NCBI GenBank assembly: GCA_036676355.1
Contig: JAKFDA010000072.1
Span: 62,001-126,000 of the forward strand
DNA length: 64,000 bases
DNA from: ZC4RG42 sp036676355
GTDB taxonomy: Bacteria > Pseudomonadota > Gammaproteobacteria > Burkholderiales > SG8-39
Reading direction: 5' to 3'
In this document: piece by piece, positions 19,025-27,701 of the stretch
Layout: each line of letters opens with the position of its first letter
How positions within the stretch are numbered: the first letter of the stretch is position 1
Notes under the pieces: model-generated
Seen by the model: the letters and a program-made list of their open reading frames with translations, nothing else
Databases searched by the model: none
Told to the model about the DNA's origin: nothing
Program-made: the position numbers and the translations under genes

Positions 19025-20269
19025 TTAACGTGCATGCCGCAGCGCGTCGACGATTTCGAGCCGCGACGCGCGCCACGCCGGATAGATGCTCGCCGCCAGC
19101 GTGGTGACCACCGCGAGCAACCAGGCATCGAACGCCAACGGCAGCGTAACGCGGATTTCGCCGGTGAAGCCGCGCGCCATTCCGGGTGGCGGCGGCATCG
19201 GAATGCCGATTTTGGAAATCAGTAGCGCGAGCGCGATGCCGAACACCAGTCCGATCGCACCGCCCATCACGCCCAGTGCCAGGCCCTCGCCGAGGAATTG
19301 CCGCAGAATCTGCCGCCGCGTGGAGCCGAGCGCGAGCGAGGTGCCGATCTCGCTGACGCGCTCGAGCACGCTCATGGTCAGAGTATTCGAAATGCTGAGC
19401 ACGATGATGATCGCGATGATCAGCTTCACCACGCCGACCTGCTTGGAGAACAGGCTGACGGTCTTGTTGTAAAAATCGGCCAACTCGTACCACGGCACGA
19501 ACGACAGCTTGAGGTTGGTTTTTCCCTGACTGGCCTGTCCACCGTACTTTGCACGCAACAACGCAAGCGTCCGGTCCGTGTGCGCGGTGTCCTGCAGCAC
19601 GACGATCCAGCTATGCGCGCCTTCGACGCGCAATAGTTGCTGTGCCATGCCAAGCGGCAGGCGCAGCGCCGAATCGTCGTAGCTTTTCGCCACCGTCGAA
19701 AATGTACCGCGCACCGGCCCCTCAACCGCGTTGATGCCGCCCGAGGGCGTGTTGGCGATCAGCACGATTGTGTCGCCGACCTGGGCGCCGAGGTTTTGCG
19801 CCAGGCCGTGGCCGAGCACCATGCCCTGCATGTCGTCGGGTGCGAGATCGCTGCCGCCGGTGATAATGGTGCCGCGGTTGAGCGAAGCTTCGCGTGCGGG
19901 CAGCATGCCCTCGCCGATGAACGAAAGCGTAGTATCGCCGCGGCTGGCGAGTCCCGAGAAACTCAATCGCGGCGCAACGGCCACCACGTTCGGCAATCGC
20001 TCGATGTCGCGCAGAATGGGCGATTCTTCCGGCAGCAGGTAGGCGAACGGATCGGCCTGCCCGCCTTCCAGATAACCTTGCTGCACGATCTGTATATGTC
20101 CCAGGCGCGAGCGGATCGTGTCTTCGCGCATCGCCCAGTACACCCATTCGACGAACCCGGCCGCCACCAGCAGTGCGACCACGCCGAAGGCGATCGATGC
20201 GATGCCGAACAGGCTGCGACGGCGATGCCGCAGCACATTTCGAAGCGCGATATGAAGATCGGTCAGCAA
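19025..20269 (-). CDS. FtsX/MacB-type ABC transporter permease, first gene
   Basis: A 414-residue permease. Its N-terminal membrane segment is FGIASIAFGVVALLVAAGFV, followed by a periplasmic domain to about residue 270. Three C-terminal helices are separated by the cytoplasmic loop ERVSEIGTSLALGSTRRQILRQ that couples to the ATPase in this family. It is the first gene of the minus-strand pair and is divergent from the ThiF-like gene, with 112 bases between start codons. Topology and loop sequence fit LolC/LolE/MacB-type transporters; the absence of a LolE-type partner lipoprotein argues against the housekeeping Lol system. Confidence 0.9.
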   Translation of the reverse strand: MLTDLHIALRNVLRHRRRSLFGIASIAFGVVALLVAAGFVEWVYWAMREDTIRSRLGHIQIVQQGYLEGGQADPFAYLLPEESPILRDIERLPNVVAVAPRLSFSGLASRGDTTLSFIGEGMLPAREASLNRGTIITGGSDLAPDDMQGMVLGHGLAQNLGAQVGDTIVLIANTPSGGINAVEGPVRGTFSTVAKSYDDSALRLPLGMAQQLLRVEGAHSWIVVLQDTAHTDRTLALLRAKYGGQASQGKTNLKLSFVPWYELADFYNKTVSLFSKQVGVVKLIIAIIIVLSISNTLTMSVLERVSEIGTSLALGSTRRQILRQFLGEGLALGVMGGAIGLVFGIALALLISKIGIPMPPPPGMARGFTGEIRVTLPLAFDAWLLAVVTTLAASIYPAWRASRLEIVDALRHAR

Positions 20270-20381
20270 GGTGCAGGGGCAATCAGGGAGGCGTTGCGCA
20301 CGATGGCGGGCGTGGTCGGCACGATACTAGCATCGGCCGGCAGACCGCCAATCGCCGACGCTTTCTGCGAGCGTATTTCAT

Positions 20382-21245
20382 TTGAACGCATTCGATTACG
20401 ACACCGCCTTCACGCGCAACATAGGATGGGTCACCCCGGCCGAGCAGCAAAAGCTGCGCCGTGCGCGCGTGGCAATCGCCGGATTGGGCGGCGTCGGCGG
20501 TTTTCACTTACTCACGCTTGCGCGGCTGGGCATCAGCGCGTTCAACCTGGCGGAATTCGATCGCTTCGGGCTGGCCAACTTCAATCGCCAGGCCGGCGCG
20601 ATGGTTTCCACGCTGGGGCGGCCCAAGCTCGAGGTGATGATCGAAATGGCACGCGATATCAACCCCGAACTCGACATACGTACTTTTCCGGAAGGCGTGC
20701 AACCGCACAACGCCGACGACTTTCTGCGCGACGTGGATGTGTATGTGGATGGACTCGATTTCTTCGCTTTCGCCGCTCGCCGGCTGACCTTCGGCGCCTG
20801 CACGCGTCTGCGCGTGCCGGCCACGACGGCCGCGCCGATCGGCATGGGCGTCGCGCTGCTGAACTTCATGCCGGGCGGCATGAGCTTCGAAGATTATTTT
20901 CGCCTCGACGGCCTGTCGGAAGCCGAGATGGCACTCCGTTTCCTTGTCGGCCTAACCCCGTCGATGCTGCAGCGGACGTATCTGATGCAACGCGAAGCGG
21001 TTCGCCTCGCGCGTGGCGCCGGACCTTCCACGCCGATGGCGTGTCAGTTGTGCGCGGGTGTTGCGGCGACCGAAACGCTCAAGATCATCCTTCGCCGCGG
21101 CGACGTCGTGGCTGTCCCGCGCGGTCTGCATTTCGATGCCTACCGCTGCAGGTACATGCGCACCTGGCGACCGGGCGGCAATGCCAATCCGCTGCAGAAA
21201 GTGCTGATGTGGATCATCGCGCGTCAACTCAGGCAGACGCGCTGA
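20382..21245 (+). CDS. ThiF/MoeB-family (E1-like) adenylyltransferase
   Basis: A 287-residue E1-like protein. The nucleotide-binding loop is GLGGVGGFHL and the adenylation motif FDRFGLANFNRQ with K in GRPKLE is intact, so it probably adenylates a carboxylate. Only one CxxC pair (CQLC) is seen; the second zinc pair of ThiF/MoeB and an obvious catalytic cysteine are not evident. The TTG start at 20382 is the first plausible one; no in-frame ATG precedes the Rossmann fold. The next gene is nitroreductase-like. ThiF plus nitroreductase domains are fused in the mycobacterial Rv1355c (MoeY) family, so this may be a split form. Confidence 0.8.
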   Translation: MNAFDYDTAFTRNIGWVTPAEQQKLRRARVAIAGLGGVGGFHLLTLARLGISAFNLAEFDRFGLANFNRQAGAMVSTLGRPKLEVMIEMARDINPELDIRTFPEGVQPHNADDFLRDVDVYVDGLDFFAFAARRLTFGACTRLRVPATTAAPIGMGVALLNFMPGGMSFEDYFRLDGLSEAEMALRFLVGLTPSMLQRTYLMQREAVRLARGAGPSTPMACQLCAGVAATETLKIILRRGDVVAVPRGLHFDAYRCRYMRTWRPGGNANPLQKVLMWIIARQLRQTR

Positions 21246-21285
21246 TGAAGAGGCTCGCACTATCGATAACAGCGAAAGTAAACGC

Positions 21286-22329
21286 GTGCTGACCGAGGAA
21301 GCGATGCACGACATTCTCGAAGCCGGCGTGTGGGCGCCGTCTGCCGAGAATCGCCATGTGTTCCGCCACAGCGTGCAGGGCGCGAGCGTGCGGCTGCATC
21401 TGGATCCTGCCCTTGCACGCGTCAACGCGGATCAGTATTACGTGGCGCTGCTGTCGATCGGGGCGGTGATCGAGAACATGCGTCTCGCAGCGGGCATGCA
21501 TGCACTGGATGTCGACTGGCAACGCGGCGATAGCGGCGCCGCTGCCGACGTGGTCGTGACGTTCAGACCCGATCGGCAATCGCCCGATGAGCTTGCCGAG
21601 TACATCAAGCAACGACACACCAACCGTCGTCCGGTTTTCCAGGGGCCGCGTCTGCACGCGGCGGAGCAGCGCGCGATCGAAGCGTCGCTCGCGCCGCTCG
21701 GCGAACGCTGGCGCGTGCACTGGTTCGACGACAGGCGTTCGCGTATCGCGTTGTGCGAATTGATGGCGGAAGCCGAGACGCATCGCTTCGCCAACGCGCA
21801 ACTGCATCAAGCGATGTTCGACGGCATTCGATTCGATATCGGCTGGCGTAGCGGTGCGAGCGAAGGACTGCCGCCCGCGGCGTTGCAAATCGAACCGGGA
21901 ATGCGCGCCGCGTTCGCATCGCTGCGTCATTGGCCGTTGGTGCGCACGCTGGCGCGCTTCGGTCTGCATCGCGGCATCGCCTGGCGGGCGAGCTATATGC
22001 CGGCGCGCTGGGCGCCGCATGTGTGCGTGGTGGCATCGCGCACACCGGTCGATACGAATGGCGACATGATCGAAGCGGGGCGCGCGATGGAACGCGCATG
22101 GCTCGCCGCGACGCAGCTCAATCTCGCCGTGCAACCGTTCGCAGCATCGGTCGCGCTGGCGCGACCGGGACCCGGCGCGCTCGAGGAATCGGCGCGCGCC
22201 GCGCTGGTGCGCGCCTGGCAGAAGCTCATGCCCGACGCGCAACCGGTGATGGTGTTCAGACTGGGGCATGCCGCCCCGCCGATCGTCCGCGCCGGTCGTC
22301 CTGCGCCCGCCGCGCTCGCGCTGCGCTGA
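21286..22329 (+). CDS. nitroreductase-like protein (MoeY/Rv1355c C-terminal-like)
   Basis: A 347-residue protein starting at GTG 21286, 41 bases after the ThiF-like gene. The N-terminal segment (EAGVWAPSAENRHVFRH) is the usual nitroreductase FMN-site region, and KQRHTNRRPV appears around residue 107, a motif of the Acg/Rv1355c-type nitroreductases. Flavin-dependent reduction or dehydrogenation of a small molecule is the expected chemistry, but the substrate is unknown and some of these proteins are degenerate. Proximity to the ThiF-like gene suggests sequential action on one substrate. The C terminus is Ala/Pro/Arg-rich. Confidence 0.72.
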   Translation: MLTEEAMHDILEAGVWAPSAENRHVFRHSVQGASVRLHLDPALARVNADQYYVALLSIGAVIENMRLAAGMHALDVDWQRGDSGAAADVVVTFRPDRQSPDELAEYIKQRHTNRRPVFQGPRLHAAEQRAIEASLAPLGERWRVHWFDDRRSRIALCELMAEAETHRFANAQLHQAMFDGIRFDIGWRSGASEGLPPAALQIEPGMRAAFASLRHWPLVRTLARFGLHRGIAWRASYMPARWAPHVCVVASRTPVDTNGDMIEAGRAMERAWLAATQLNLAVQPFAASVALARPGPGALEESARAALVRAWQKLMPDAQPVMVFRLGHAAPPIVRAGRPAPAALALR

Positions 22330-22666
22330 GAACCCGGTTAGGTGCGCTCGCTGCCGCGTAACGCGGTGCCGCGACAGCGCACGCCGCAGTCTTCATCACA
22401 TTTAACAACTCGGTCGACGGCTTTGGGGAATGCTGTATTCGATGTCGCGTTCACCGCTGTCGCAACGCACTTTGGCGGGCGTCGAGGGTCGGGTTAAAGA
22501 TTGTCAACTTCGCGCATTTGCACAATCGGCGGAGTTAGTCTCGCGGCTCCGCTTCACTGCCCGCGCAACGTCAATCGAGTGCGCGATCAATATCCGAAGG
22601 CTTGAGTTTAAAGGTCGGCGCTTCTCGAAAATACCAATGAGCGATCCGCACAAAGGGAGATGTTTG
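22330..22666. other. leader region before the exopolysaccharide locus
   Basis: This 337-base gap has no supported gene; the open frame that crosses it from 22430 lacks coding character before the lipoprotein signal peptide. It must contain the promoter for the exopolysaccharide genes. A short inverted repeat GATTGT/ACAATC spans about 22500-22530. I saw no convincing sigma54 or sigma70 promoter by eye. Confidence 0.4.
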
Positions 22667-23299
22667 ATGGCCGTTGTTTATGACTCTGTATTTCGTCGCG
22701 CGCTCCTGTTGCTTGCAATGTTCTGTTGCGCGTTGTTGACCGCATGCGGTACCGGAATCGGTTATCCGCCGGCCCCCACGGCCGCGGCAACGCCGGATTA
22801 CCGTTACGTCGTCGGTCCCGGTGATCAGGTCAGCATCATCGTGTGGCGCAATCCGGAGCTATCGCTTGCCGTCCCGGTGCGTCCGGACGGTCTGATCACG
22901 ACGCCGCTGGTCGAGGACTTGCCCGCGGCCGGCAAGGATCCGACCGTGCTCGCCCGCGATATCGAAAAGGCGCTCGGCAAATACATCCGCGATCCGGTCG
23001 TCACGGTGATCGTCACCAACTTCGTCGGACCGTACAGCGAGCAGATCCGCGTGATCGGCGAGGCCGGCAAACCGCAGACGCTGCCGTACCGCCAGAACAT
23101 GACTTTACTCGACGTGATGATTGCCGTCGGCGGCCTCACCGATTTCGCCGACGGCAACAGCGCGGTACTGCTGCGTACCGCGGAGGGCGGCAAGCAGTAC
23201 ACCGTGCGCTTGCAGGATCTCATCAAGCGCGGCGACGTGACGGCCAACGCGGACGTCAAGCCGGGCGACGTGCTGATCATTCCGCAAAGCTGGTTTTGA
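22667..23299 (+). CDS. XrtA-associated polysaccharide export lipoprotein (Wza-like)
   Basis: A 210-residue lipoprotein with a signal sequence ending in lipobox LLTAC, then the Poly_export domain (YVVGPGDQVSIIVWRNPELS) and a SLBB-type domain (RVIGEAGKPQTLPYRQNMTLLDV) to the C terminus. It forms or gates the outer-membrane export channel for the polymer. The ATG at 22667 has AAAGGGAGA seven bases upstream and begins the signal peptide directly; longer starts are rejected. It opens the exopolysaccharide locus. Confidence 0.92.
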   Translation: MAVVYDSVFRRALLLLAMFCCALLTACGTGIGYPPAPTAAATPDYRYVVGPGDQVSIIVWRNPELSLAVPVRPDGLITTPLVEDLPAAGKDPTVLARDIEKALGKYIRDPVVTVIVTNFVGPYSEQIRVIGEAGKPQTLPYRQNMTLLDVMIAVGGLTDFADGNSAVLLRTAEGGKQYTVRLQDLIKRGDVTANADVKPGDVLIIPQSWF

Positions 23300-23340
23300 A
23301 GAAGGCTGGCCGAGTATCAAGGATGGTCGCGAGTGCGCGA

Positions 23341-23365
23341 AGCTGTACGAGCGACGACAAAGCAA
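23341..23365. repeat. dispersed repeat core shared with the element at 61.4 kb
   Basis: The 25 bases here match 61469-61493 at 24 positions (one C/G difference), within the 189-base gap between the export and chain-length genes. Flanking sequence diverges. It is probably a remnant of the same small repeated element. Confidence 0.55.
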
Positions 23366-23488
23366 CCGACGTCCTATGGGTGATGCACCCGCGAAAGCGC
23401 CGGTCGAGAAGTCTTCATCGAAGCCCGCTTGTCGGGTGAGTGAAGTTGAAGTAAGTGCCGTAAGCAACGAAACAAGAGGTGTGGATTC

Positions 23489-25042
23489 ATGGACGATTTG
23501 CTGCAACAACTCATGACATACCTGCGCGGCATGTGGCGCCGCCGCTGGCCCGGCCTTGCCGTGGCCTGGATCGTCGGCATCGTCGGCGCGTTCACGCTGT
23601 TCGAGATGCCGGACAAATATGAAGCGAGCGCGCGCGTATACGTCGACACCCAGTCGGTGTTGAAGCCGCTGATGTCGGGGCTCGCCGTACAGCCCAACGT
23701 CGATCAGCAGATCTCGATTCTGAGCCGCACGCTGATCAGCCGTCCCAACGTCGAGAAACTGATCCGCATGGCCGACCTGGATCACAACGTCCAGACCAAT
23801 CGCGAGAAGGAGCGCCTGATCGACGATCTGATGAAGACGCTGCAACTCAAGGGCAGCGATCGACAGAATCTGTACACCATCACTTATCGCGACACCAATC
23901 CCGCCGAAGCGAAGCGTGTCGTGCAGGCGCTGCTTTCGTTGTTTGTCGAATCGGGTATCGGCGACAAGCGCAAAGGCACGGATACCGCGCGGCGTTTCAT
24001 CGACGATCAGATTCAGACCTACGAGGCCAAACTCAAGGAAGCGGAAAACCGCGTCAAGGAATTCAAGCTCGCGCACATGGGCATGACCGGCGGTGACGGC
24101 AACGACTACTTCTCCCAGATGCAGCGCCTCAACGAAGAACACAACCGCGTCCTGCTCGAACTGCGCGCAGCCGAACAGGCGCGCGACTCGTACAAGAACG
24201 AGTTGGGCGGCGAGGAAGCGGTCTATATGCCGGACGGCACGGCGCTCGCGCCGACGGGCCCCGCATCTGAAATCGATCTGCGGATCGAAGCGCTGCGGCG
24301 CAACATGGACGAACTGCTGCGTCGTTATACCGATGCTCATCCGGATGTAGTCGGCACACGCCGTGTGATCGCTTCACTGGAGGAAGAGAAGAAAACCAAG
24401 GCGTCGGTGCAGAAGGTCGACGGCACGCCGGGCGCGCGGCCGCTCAATACCAATCCCGTGTTCCAGCAGCTGAAGGTGGCGCTGGCCGAGTCCGAGGCCA
24501 ACGTCGCCGCGCTGCAAGCGCGCGCCGATGAACTGCAAGTGCGCGTGGAGAAGATGAGAACGGCGGCGCAGCGGCTTCCCGAAGTCGAAGCGCAATACGC
24601 CGCGCTCAACCGTGATTACGACGTGCAGAAGCGGAATTACCAGACGCTCGTCCAGCGTCGCGAGTCCGCGACCATGTCGGGCGAAATGGATGCGGCCGCC
24701 GGCGTTGCCGATTTCCGCATCATCGATCCGCCCTCGGTCTCGGCGACGCCGGTCGCCCCCAACCGCCTGCTGATGCTGCCCGCCGTGCTGTTCGTCGCGC
24801 TAGGCGCCGGGCTGTTCTTCTCCTTCATCATCAGCCAGGCGCTGCCGACTTTCCACGATGCCCGCACGCTGCGTGAAATCGCCGCGCGCCCTGTGCTCGG
24901 CACGGTTTCCCTGTTGACGAATGCAACCATGAACCGCCAGCGACGGCGCAATGTCGCGCTCTTCGCCGGAGGACTGGCCGGATTGTTTGCGGTGTACGGA
25001 GCGGCGCTGATGCTGCTCACCATCGGTGGTCCGCGTATCTGA
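23489..25042 (+). CDS. XrtA-associated chain-length determinant (Wzz family)
   Basis: A 517-residue polysaccharide co-polymerase. The first transmembrane helix (about 20-40, WPGLAVAWIVGIVGAFTLF) is followed by a Wzz domain (YEASARVYVDTQSVLKPL), a long periplasmic coiled-coil region (about 170-400) and a second helix near 430-450 after the Pro-containing segment SVSATPVAPNRL. A further hydrophobic segment lies at the C terminus. It controls polymer length together with the kinase encoded next. The SD AAGAGGTG precedes the ATG. The typical proline-rich second-helix signature supports the EPS-type Wzz assignment. Confidence 0.93.
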   Translation: MDDLLQQLMTYLRGMWRRRWPGLAVAWIVGIVGAFTLFEMPDKYEASARVYVDTQSVLKPLMSGLAVQPNVDQQISILSRTLISRPNVEKLIRMADLDHNVQTNREKERLIDDLMKTLQLKGSDRQNLYTITYRDTNPAEAKRVVQALLSLFVESGIGDKRKGTDTARRFIDDQIQTYEAKLKEAENRVKEFKLAHMGMTGGDGNDYFSQMQRLNEEHNRVLLELRAAEQARDSYKNELGGEEAVYMPDGTALAPTGPASEIDLRIEALRRNMDELLRRYTDAHPDVVGTRRVIASLEEEKKTKASVQKVDGTPGARPLNTNPVFQQLKVALAESEANVAALQARADELQVRVEKMRTAAQRLPEVEAQYAALNRDYDVQKRNYQTLVQRRESATMSGEMDAAAGVADFRIIDPPSVSATPVAPNRLLMLPAVLFVALGAGLFFSFIISQALPTFHDARTLREIAARPVLGTVSLLTNATMNRQRRRNVALFAGGLAGLFAVYGAALMLLTIGGPRI

Positions 25043-25052
25043 GAGGTGTGGC

Positions 25053-25982
25053 ATGAGTCTGATTGAGAAAGCAGCCAAGCGGCTTGAAGAACTGAAGCGG
25101 ACAGGTGTCGCGGTGCCGGACGATCTGACCGCCGAGCGCGTCGAGCACGAAGATATTGCGCATTACGACAGCGGCGGCGAGCCGGAGTACACGCCTTTGC
25201 TGGCTACGCCGGTCGAGGAAGCGGATGGCCCGGTGCAATACAGTCGACAGGTCGACTTCGATCTGTCGCGCCTTGCCGCCATGGGCATGGTGACGCCGGA
25301 GGCGCCGCATTCGCCCATCGCCAATGAATTTCGCGTGGTCAAGCGGCCGCTGCTTGCCAATGCACAAGGCAAGTCGGCGGTGCCGGTGAAGAACGGCAAT
25401 CTGATGATGGTGACGAGCGCGCTGCCGGGCGAAGGCAAGAGCTTCAGCGCCCTGAATCTCGCCATGAGCATTGCGATGGAACTGGACAGCACGGTGTTGC
25501 TGGTCGATGCCGATGTGGCCAATCCGAATCTGTTGAAAGTGCTCGGCCTGCCGCCGGCGCGCGGATTGATGGATGTGCTCACCAGCGATGAAGTAACCCT
25601 GAGCGATGTCATTCTTCGCACGAGCGTCGAGAAGCTTTCGATCCTGCCGGCCGGTACCCATCATCAACGCGCGACTGAAGTTCTGGCAAGCGATGTGATG
25701 GCGCAACTGGTCGCGGAAATGGCGGCACGCTATCCCGATCGCGTCATCATCTTCGACTCGCCGCCGCTGCTGCCAACCACCGAGTCGCGCGTGCTCGCCA
25801 CGCATATGGGTCAGGTGGTCGTGGTGGTCGAGGCGGATACCACCACGCACAGCAATCTGAAACAGGCGCTGGGACATCTGGAAGATTGCCCGGTCGTCAT
25901 GACGATGTTGAACAAAGCCGTTCGATCCGAGGTTGCGCAGTACTACGGCTATTACGGTTACTCGCGTGCAACGCAAGCTTGA
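25053..25982 (+). CDS. XrtA-associated tyrosine autokinase (CpsD/BY-kinase type)
   Basis: A 309-residue cytoplasmic BY-kinase. Walker A reads SALPGEGKSFSALN (about 130-143), Walker A' VLLVDADVANPNLL and Walker B VIIFDSPPLL. The C-terminal tyrosine cluster QYYGYYGYSRATQA is the autophosphorylation tail that lets the kinase cycle between oligomer and monomer and so regulate the Wzz partner. The ATG at 25053 starts MSLIEKAAKRLEELK, typical of XrtA-associated kinases. It follows the Wzz gene by 10 bases, hence the same operon. Confidence 0.93.
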   Translation: MSLIEKAAKRLEELKRTGVAVPDDLTAERVEHEDIAHYDSGGEPEYTPLLATPVEEADGPVQYSRQVDFDLSRLAAMGMVTPEAPHSPIANEFRVVKRPLLANAQGKSAVPVKNGNLMMVTSALPGEGKSFSALNLAMSIAMELDSTVLLVDADVANPNLLKVLGLPPARGLMDVLTSDEVTLSDVILRTSVEKLSILPAGTHHQRATEVLASDVMAQLVAEMAARYPDRVIIFDSPPLLPTTESRVLATHMGQVVVVVEADTTTHSNLKQALGHLEDCPVVMTMLNKAVRSEVAQYYGYYGYSRATQA

Positions 25983-26070
25983 GGAAGCGCCGACGAGTAG
26001 TCGAAGCTTCATCGCTCCGGAAACGCCGCCATGGACGTCGCTGTCACGTCCGGCGGGTTCCTGAGCGCGC

Positions 26071-27675
26071 ATGCGCCTATCAATATCAATAACGCTCAGG
26101 GATCTTGTGGGACAACAATTCGCCCGACGGAGAAGGGGCGCGGCCGGCGCTCGGCTTAAGCGTGCAATCGCAGCGCTCGCGGTCGCTTCGGTGTTTATCG
26201 ATTCGCCTGCGCACGCGGCGAAATGGACGCTGGAGCCGTCCATTCGCGTGCAGGAAACGTTCACCAACAACGTGGGGCTGGATGAATCCGGCGACGAAGA
26301 ATGGGATTTCATTACCGAAGTGGAACCGGGCATCTTCATCCGTGGCGAAGGCGACCGGCTCAATATGTCGCTCGACTATCGGGCGCTCGGGTTGTTGTAC
26401 CTGGATGACATGGATCGCAACCGCGTTAGTCATCGCTTGAATGGCAAGGGCACCTATGAAGCGGTAGAGGACCTCTTTTATGTGGATGCCGGCGCCACCG
26501 CCACCGAGCAGTTCGAGTCCCCCTTCGGTGCGGTACCGATCGATTCCACCAGCGACACCGATAACCGTTACACCGCGTACTCGTATTATGTCGCGCCGTA
26601 TTTGCGCGGCAGGCTCTTCGGCGACTCCACCTATCTGCTGCGTCACAGCAGCATCTGGACCAACTCGGGTCAGAGTTCGGTGCTGGACGACGCGTACACC
26701 AAGCAGTGGACCGGCCGCTTCAACACGCCGATCCGCACCTTCGGACTCGGTCTCACCTATGATCGCAGCGAAACCGAGTACGACAAAGGCATACAGGAAC
26801 TGTCCACCGAAATCGCCAGGGCCATCGGCTATTGGCGGATCGATCCGCAGTTCATCCTGAATGCGCGGGCGGGTTACGAGAAAGTGGACTCGGTGTTCAG
26901 CGACCGCTCGGAAGATATCTACGGCGCGGGCTTCCAGTGGTTCCCCTCGCCGCGCACTTCGATCGAAGCATTCGCCGAAGAGCGCGTGTTTGGCACCGGC
27001 TATTCCTTCAATTTCGCGCACCGGCGTCCGCTCGCCACTTTCCGCATGCGGGCGTCAAAGGATCTGACGACCTATAACCAGAACCTGTTCACGTTGCAAG
27101 AAAACGCGGTGCCGATCGATCTGTACATGAACGTCCCGCAATTCGTATCGCAGTGGCCGGATCCGCTCGTAAGAGAGGCCGCGATCCAGGGGTTGATCCA
27201 GGACGGCCAGCTACCCGAGACGCTGCTTGTGGGCGTGCCGTTCTACAGCCAGCAGATTCAGATCGTCGAGCGCCAGGATGCGTCGATCGCGCTGACCGGC
27301 GCCCGCAACACGGTGGTGTTCTCCGTGTATCGAAGCGAGAACGAAAACTTTTCCGGCGACGACGACGAGGCGGTGCAGCTCGACGCGCTGTTCGGTCGTC
27401 ACATCGAGCAGCGCGGAGCGCAGGTGAGCTGGACGCACAAGCTCACCGGCCGCACGCGCACCAACCTCAGTCTTTATCGCACCCATGTGGAGGAAAAGGA
27501 GCCGTTCAGCCGGGAATCCACCGCGCACACGCTGCGCGGGAGCATCAACACCGCGCTCGGCCCCAAGACCAATGCCTACGTCGGCGCACGCTACGTGATT
27601 TTCGATGGCGACGAAGGCTCGTTTCACGACTATCGCGAGGCGGCTGTGTTCGCCGGATTCACACACAGGTTCTAG
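26071..27675 (+). CDS. TIGR03016-like PEP-CTERM-system outer-membrane protein
   Basis: About 534 residues. An Arg-rich N terminus and hydrophobic stretch (AIAALAVASVFIDSPAHA) form a signal peptide with cleavage after AHA. The mature protein starts KWTLEPSIRVQETFTNNVGL and continues with alternating beta strands rich in Tyr/Phe, ending in AVFAGFTHRF, a C-terminal Phe as in outer-membrane barrels. It matches the family found in nearly every XrtA exopolysaccharide locus; its role in secretion is inferred. GTG 26107, with CAGGGATC just upstream, is an alternative start giving a shorter signal peptide. Confidence 0.88.
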   Translation: MRLSISITLRDLVGQQFARRRRGAAGARLKRAIAALAVASVFIDSPAHAAKWTLEPSIRVQETFTNNVGLDESGDEEWDFITEVEPGIFIRGEGDRLNMSLDYRALGLLYLDDMDRNRVSHRLNGKGTYEAVEDLFYVDAGATATEQFESPFGAVPIDSTSDTDNRYTAYSYYVAPYLRGRLFGDSTYLLRHSSIWTNSGQSSVLDDAYTKQWTGRFNTPIRTFGLGLTYDRSETEYDKGIQELSTEIARAIGYWRIDPQFILNARAGYEKVDSVFSDRSEDIYGAGFQWFPSPRTSIEAFAEERVFGTGYSFNFAHRRPLATFRMRASKDLTTYNQNLFTLQENAVPIDLYMNVPQFVSQWPDPLVREAAIQGLIQDGQLPETLLVGVPFYSQQIQIVERQDASIALTGARNTVVFSVYRSENENFSGDDDEAVQLDALFGRHIEQRGAQVSWTHKLTGRTRTNLSLYRTHVEEKEPFSRESTAHTLRGSINTALGPKTNAYVGARYVIFDGDEGSFHDYREAAVFAGFTHRF

Positions 27676-27701
27676 GTGATTAGCGGAACAGGACACTTCT
27701 A

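Noticed and set aside
19637..21292. 551-codon plus-strand frame overlapping the permease and ThiF-like genes
   Set aside because: It runs antisense through the permease and out of frame through the ThiF-like gene, with Arg-rich noise composition.
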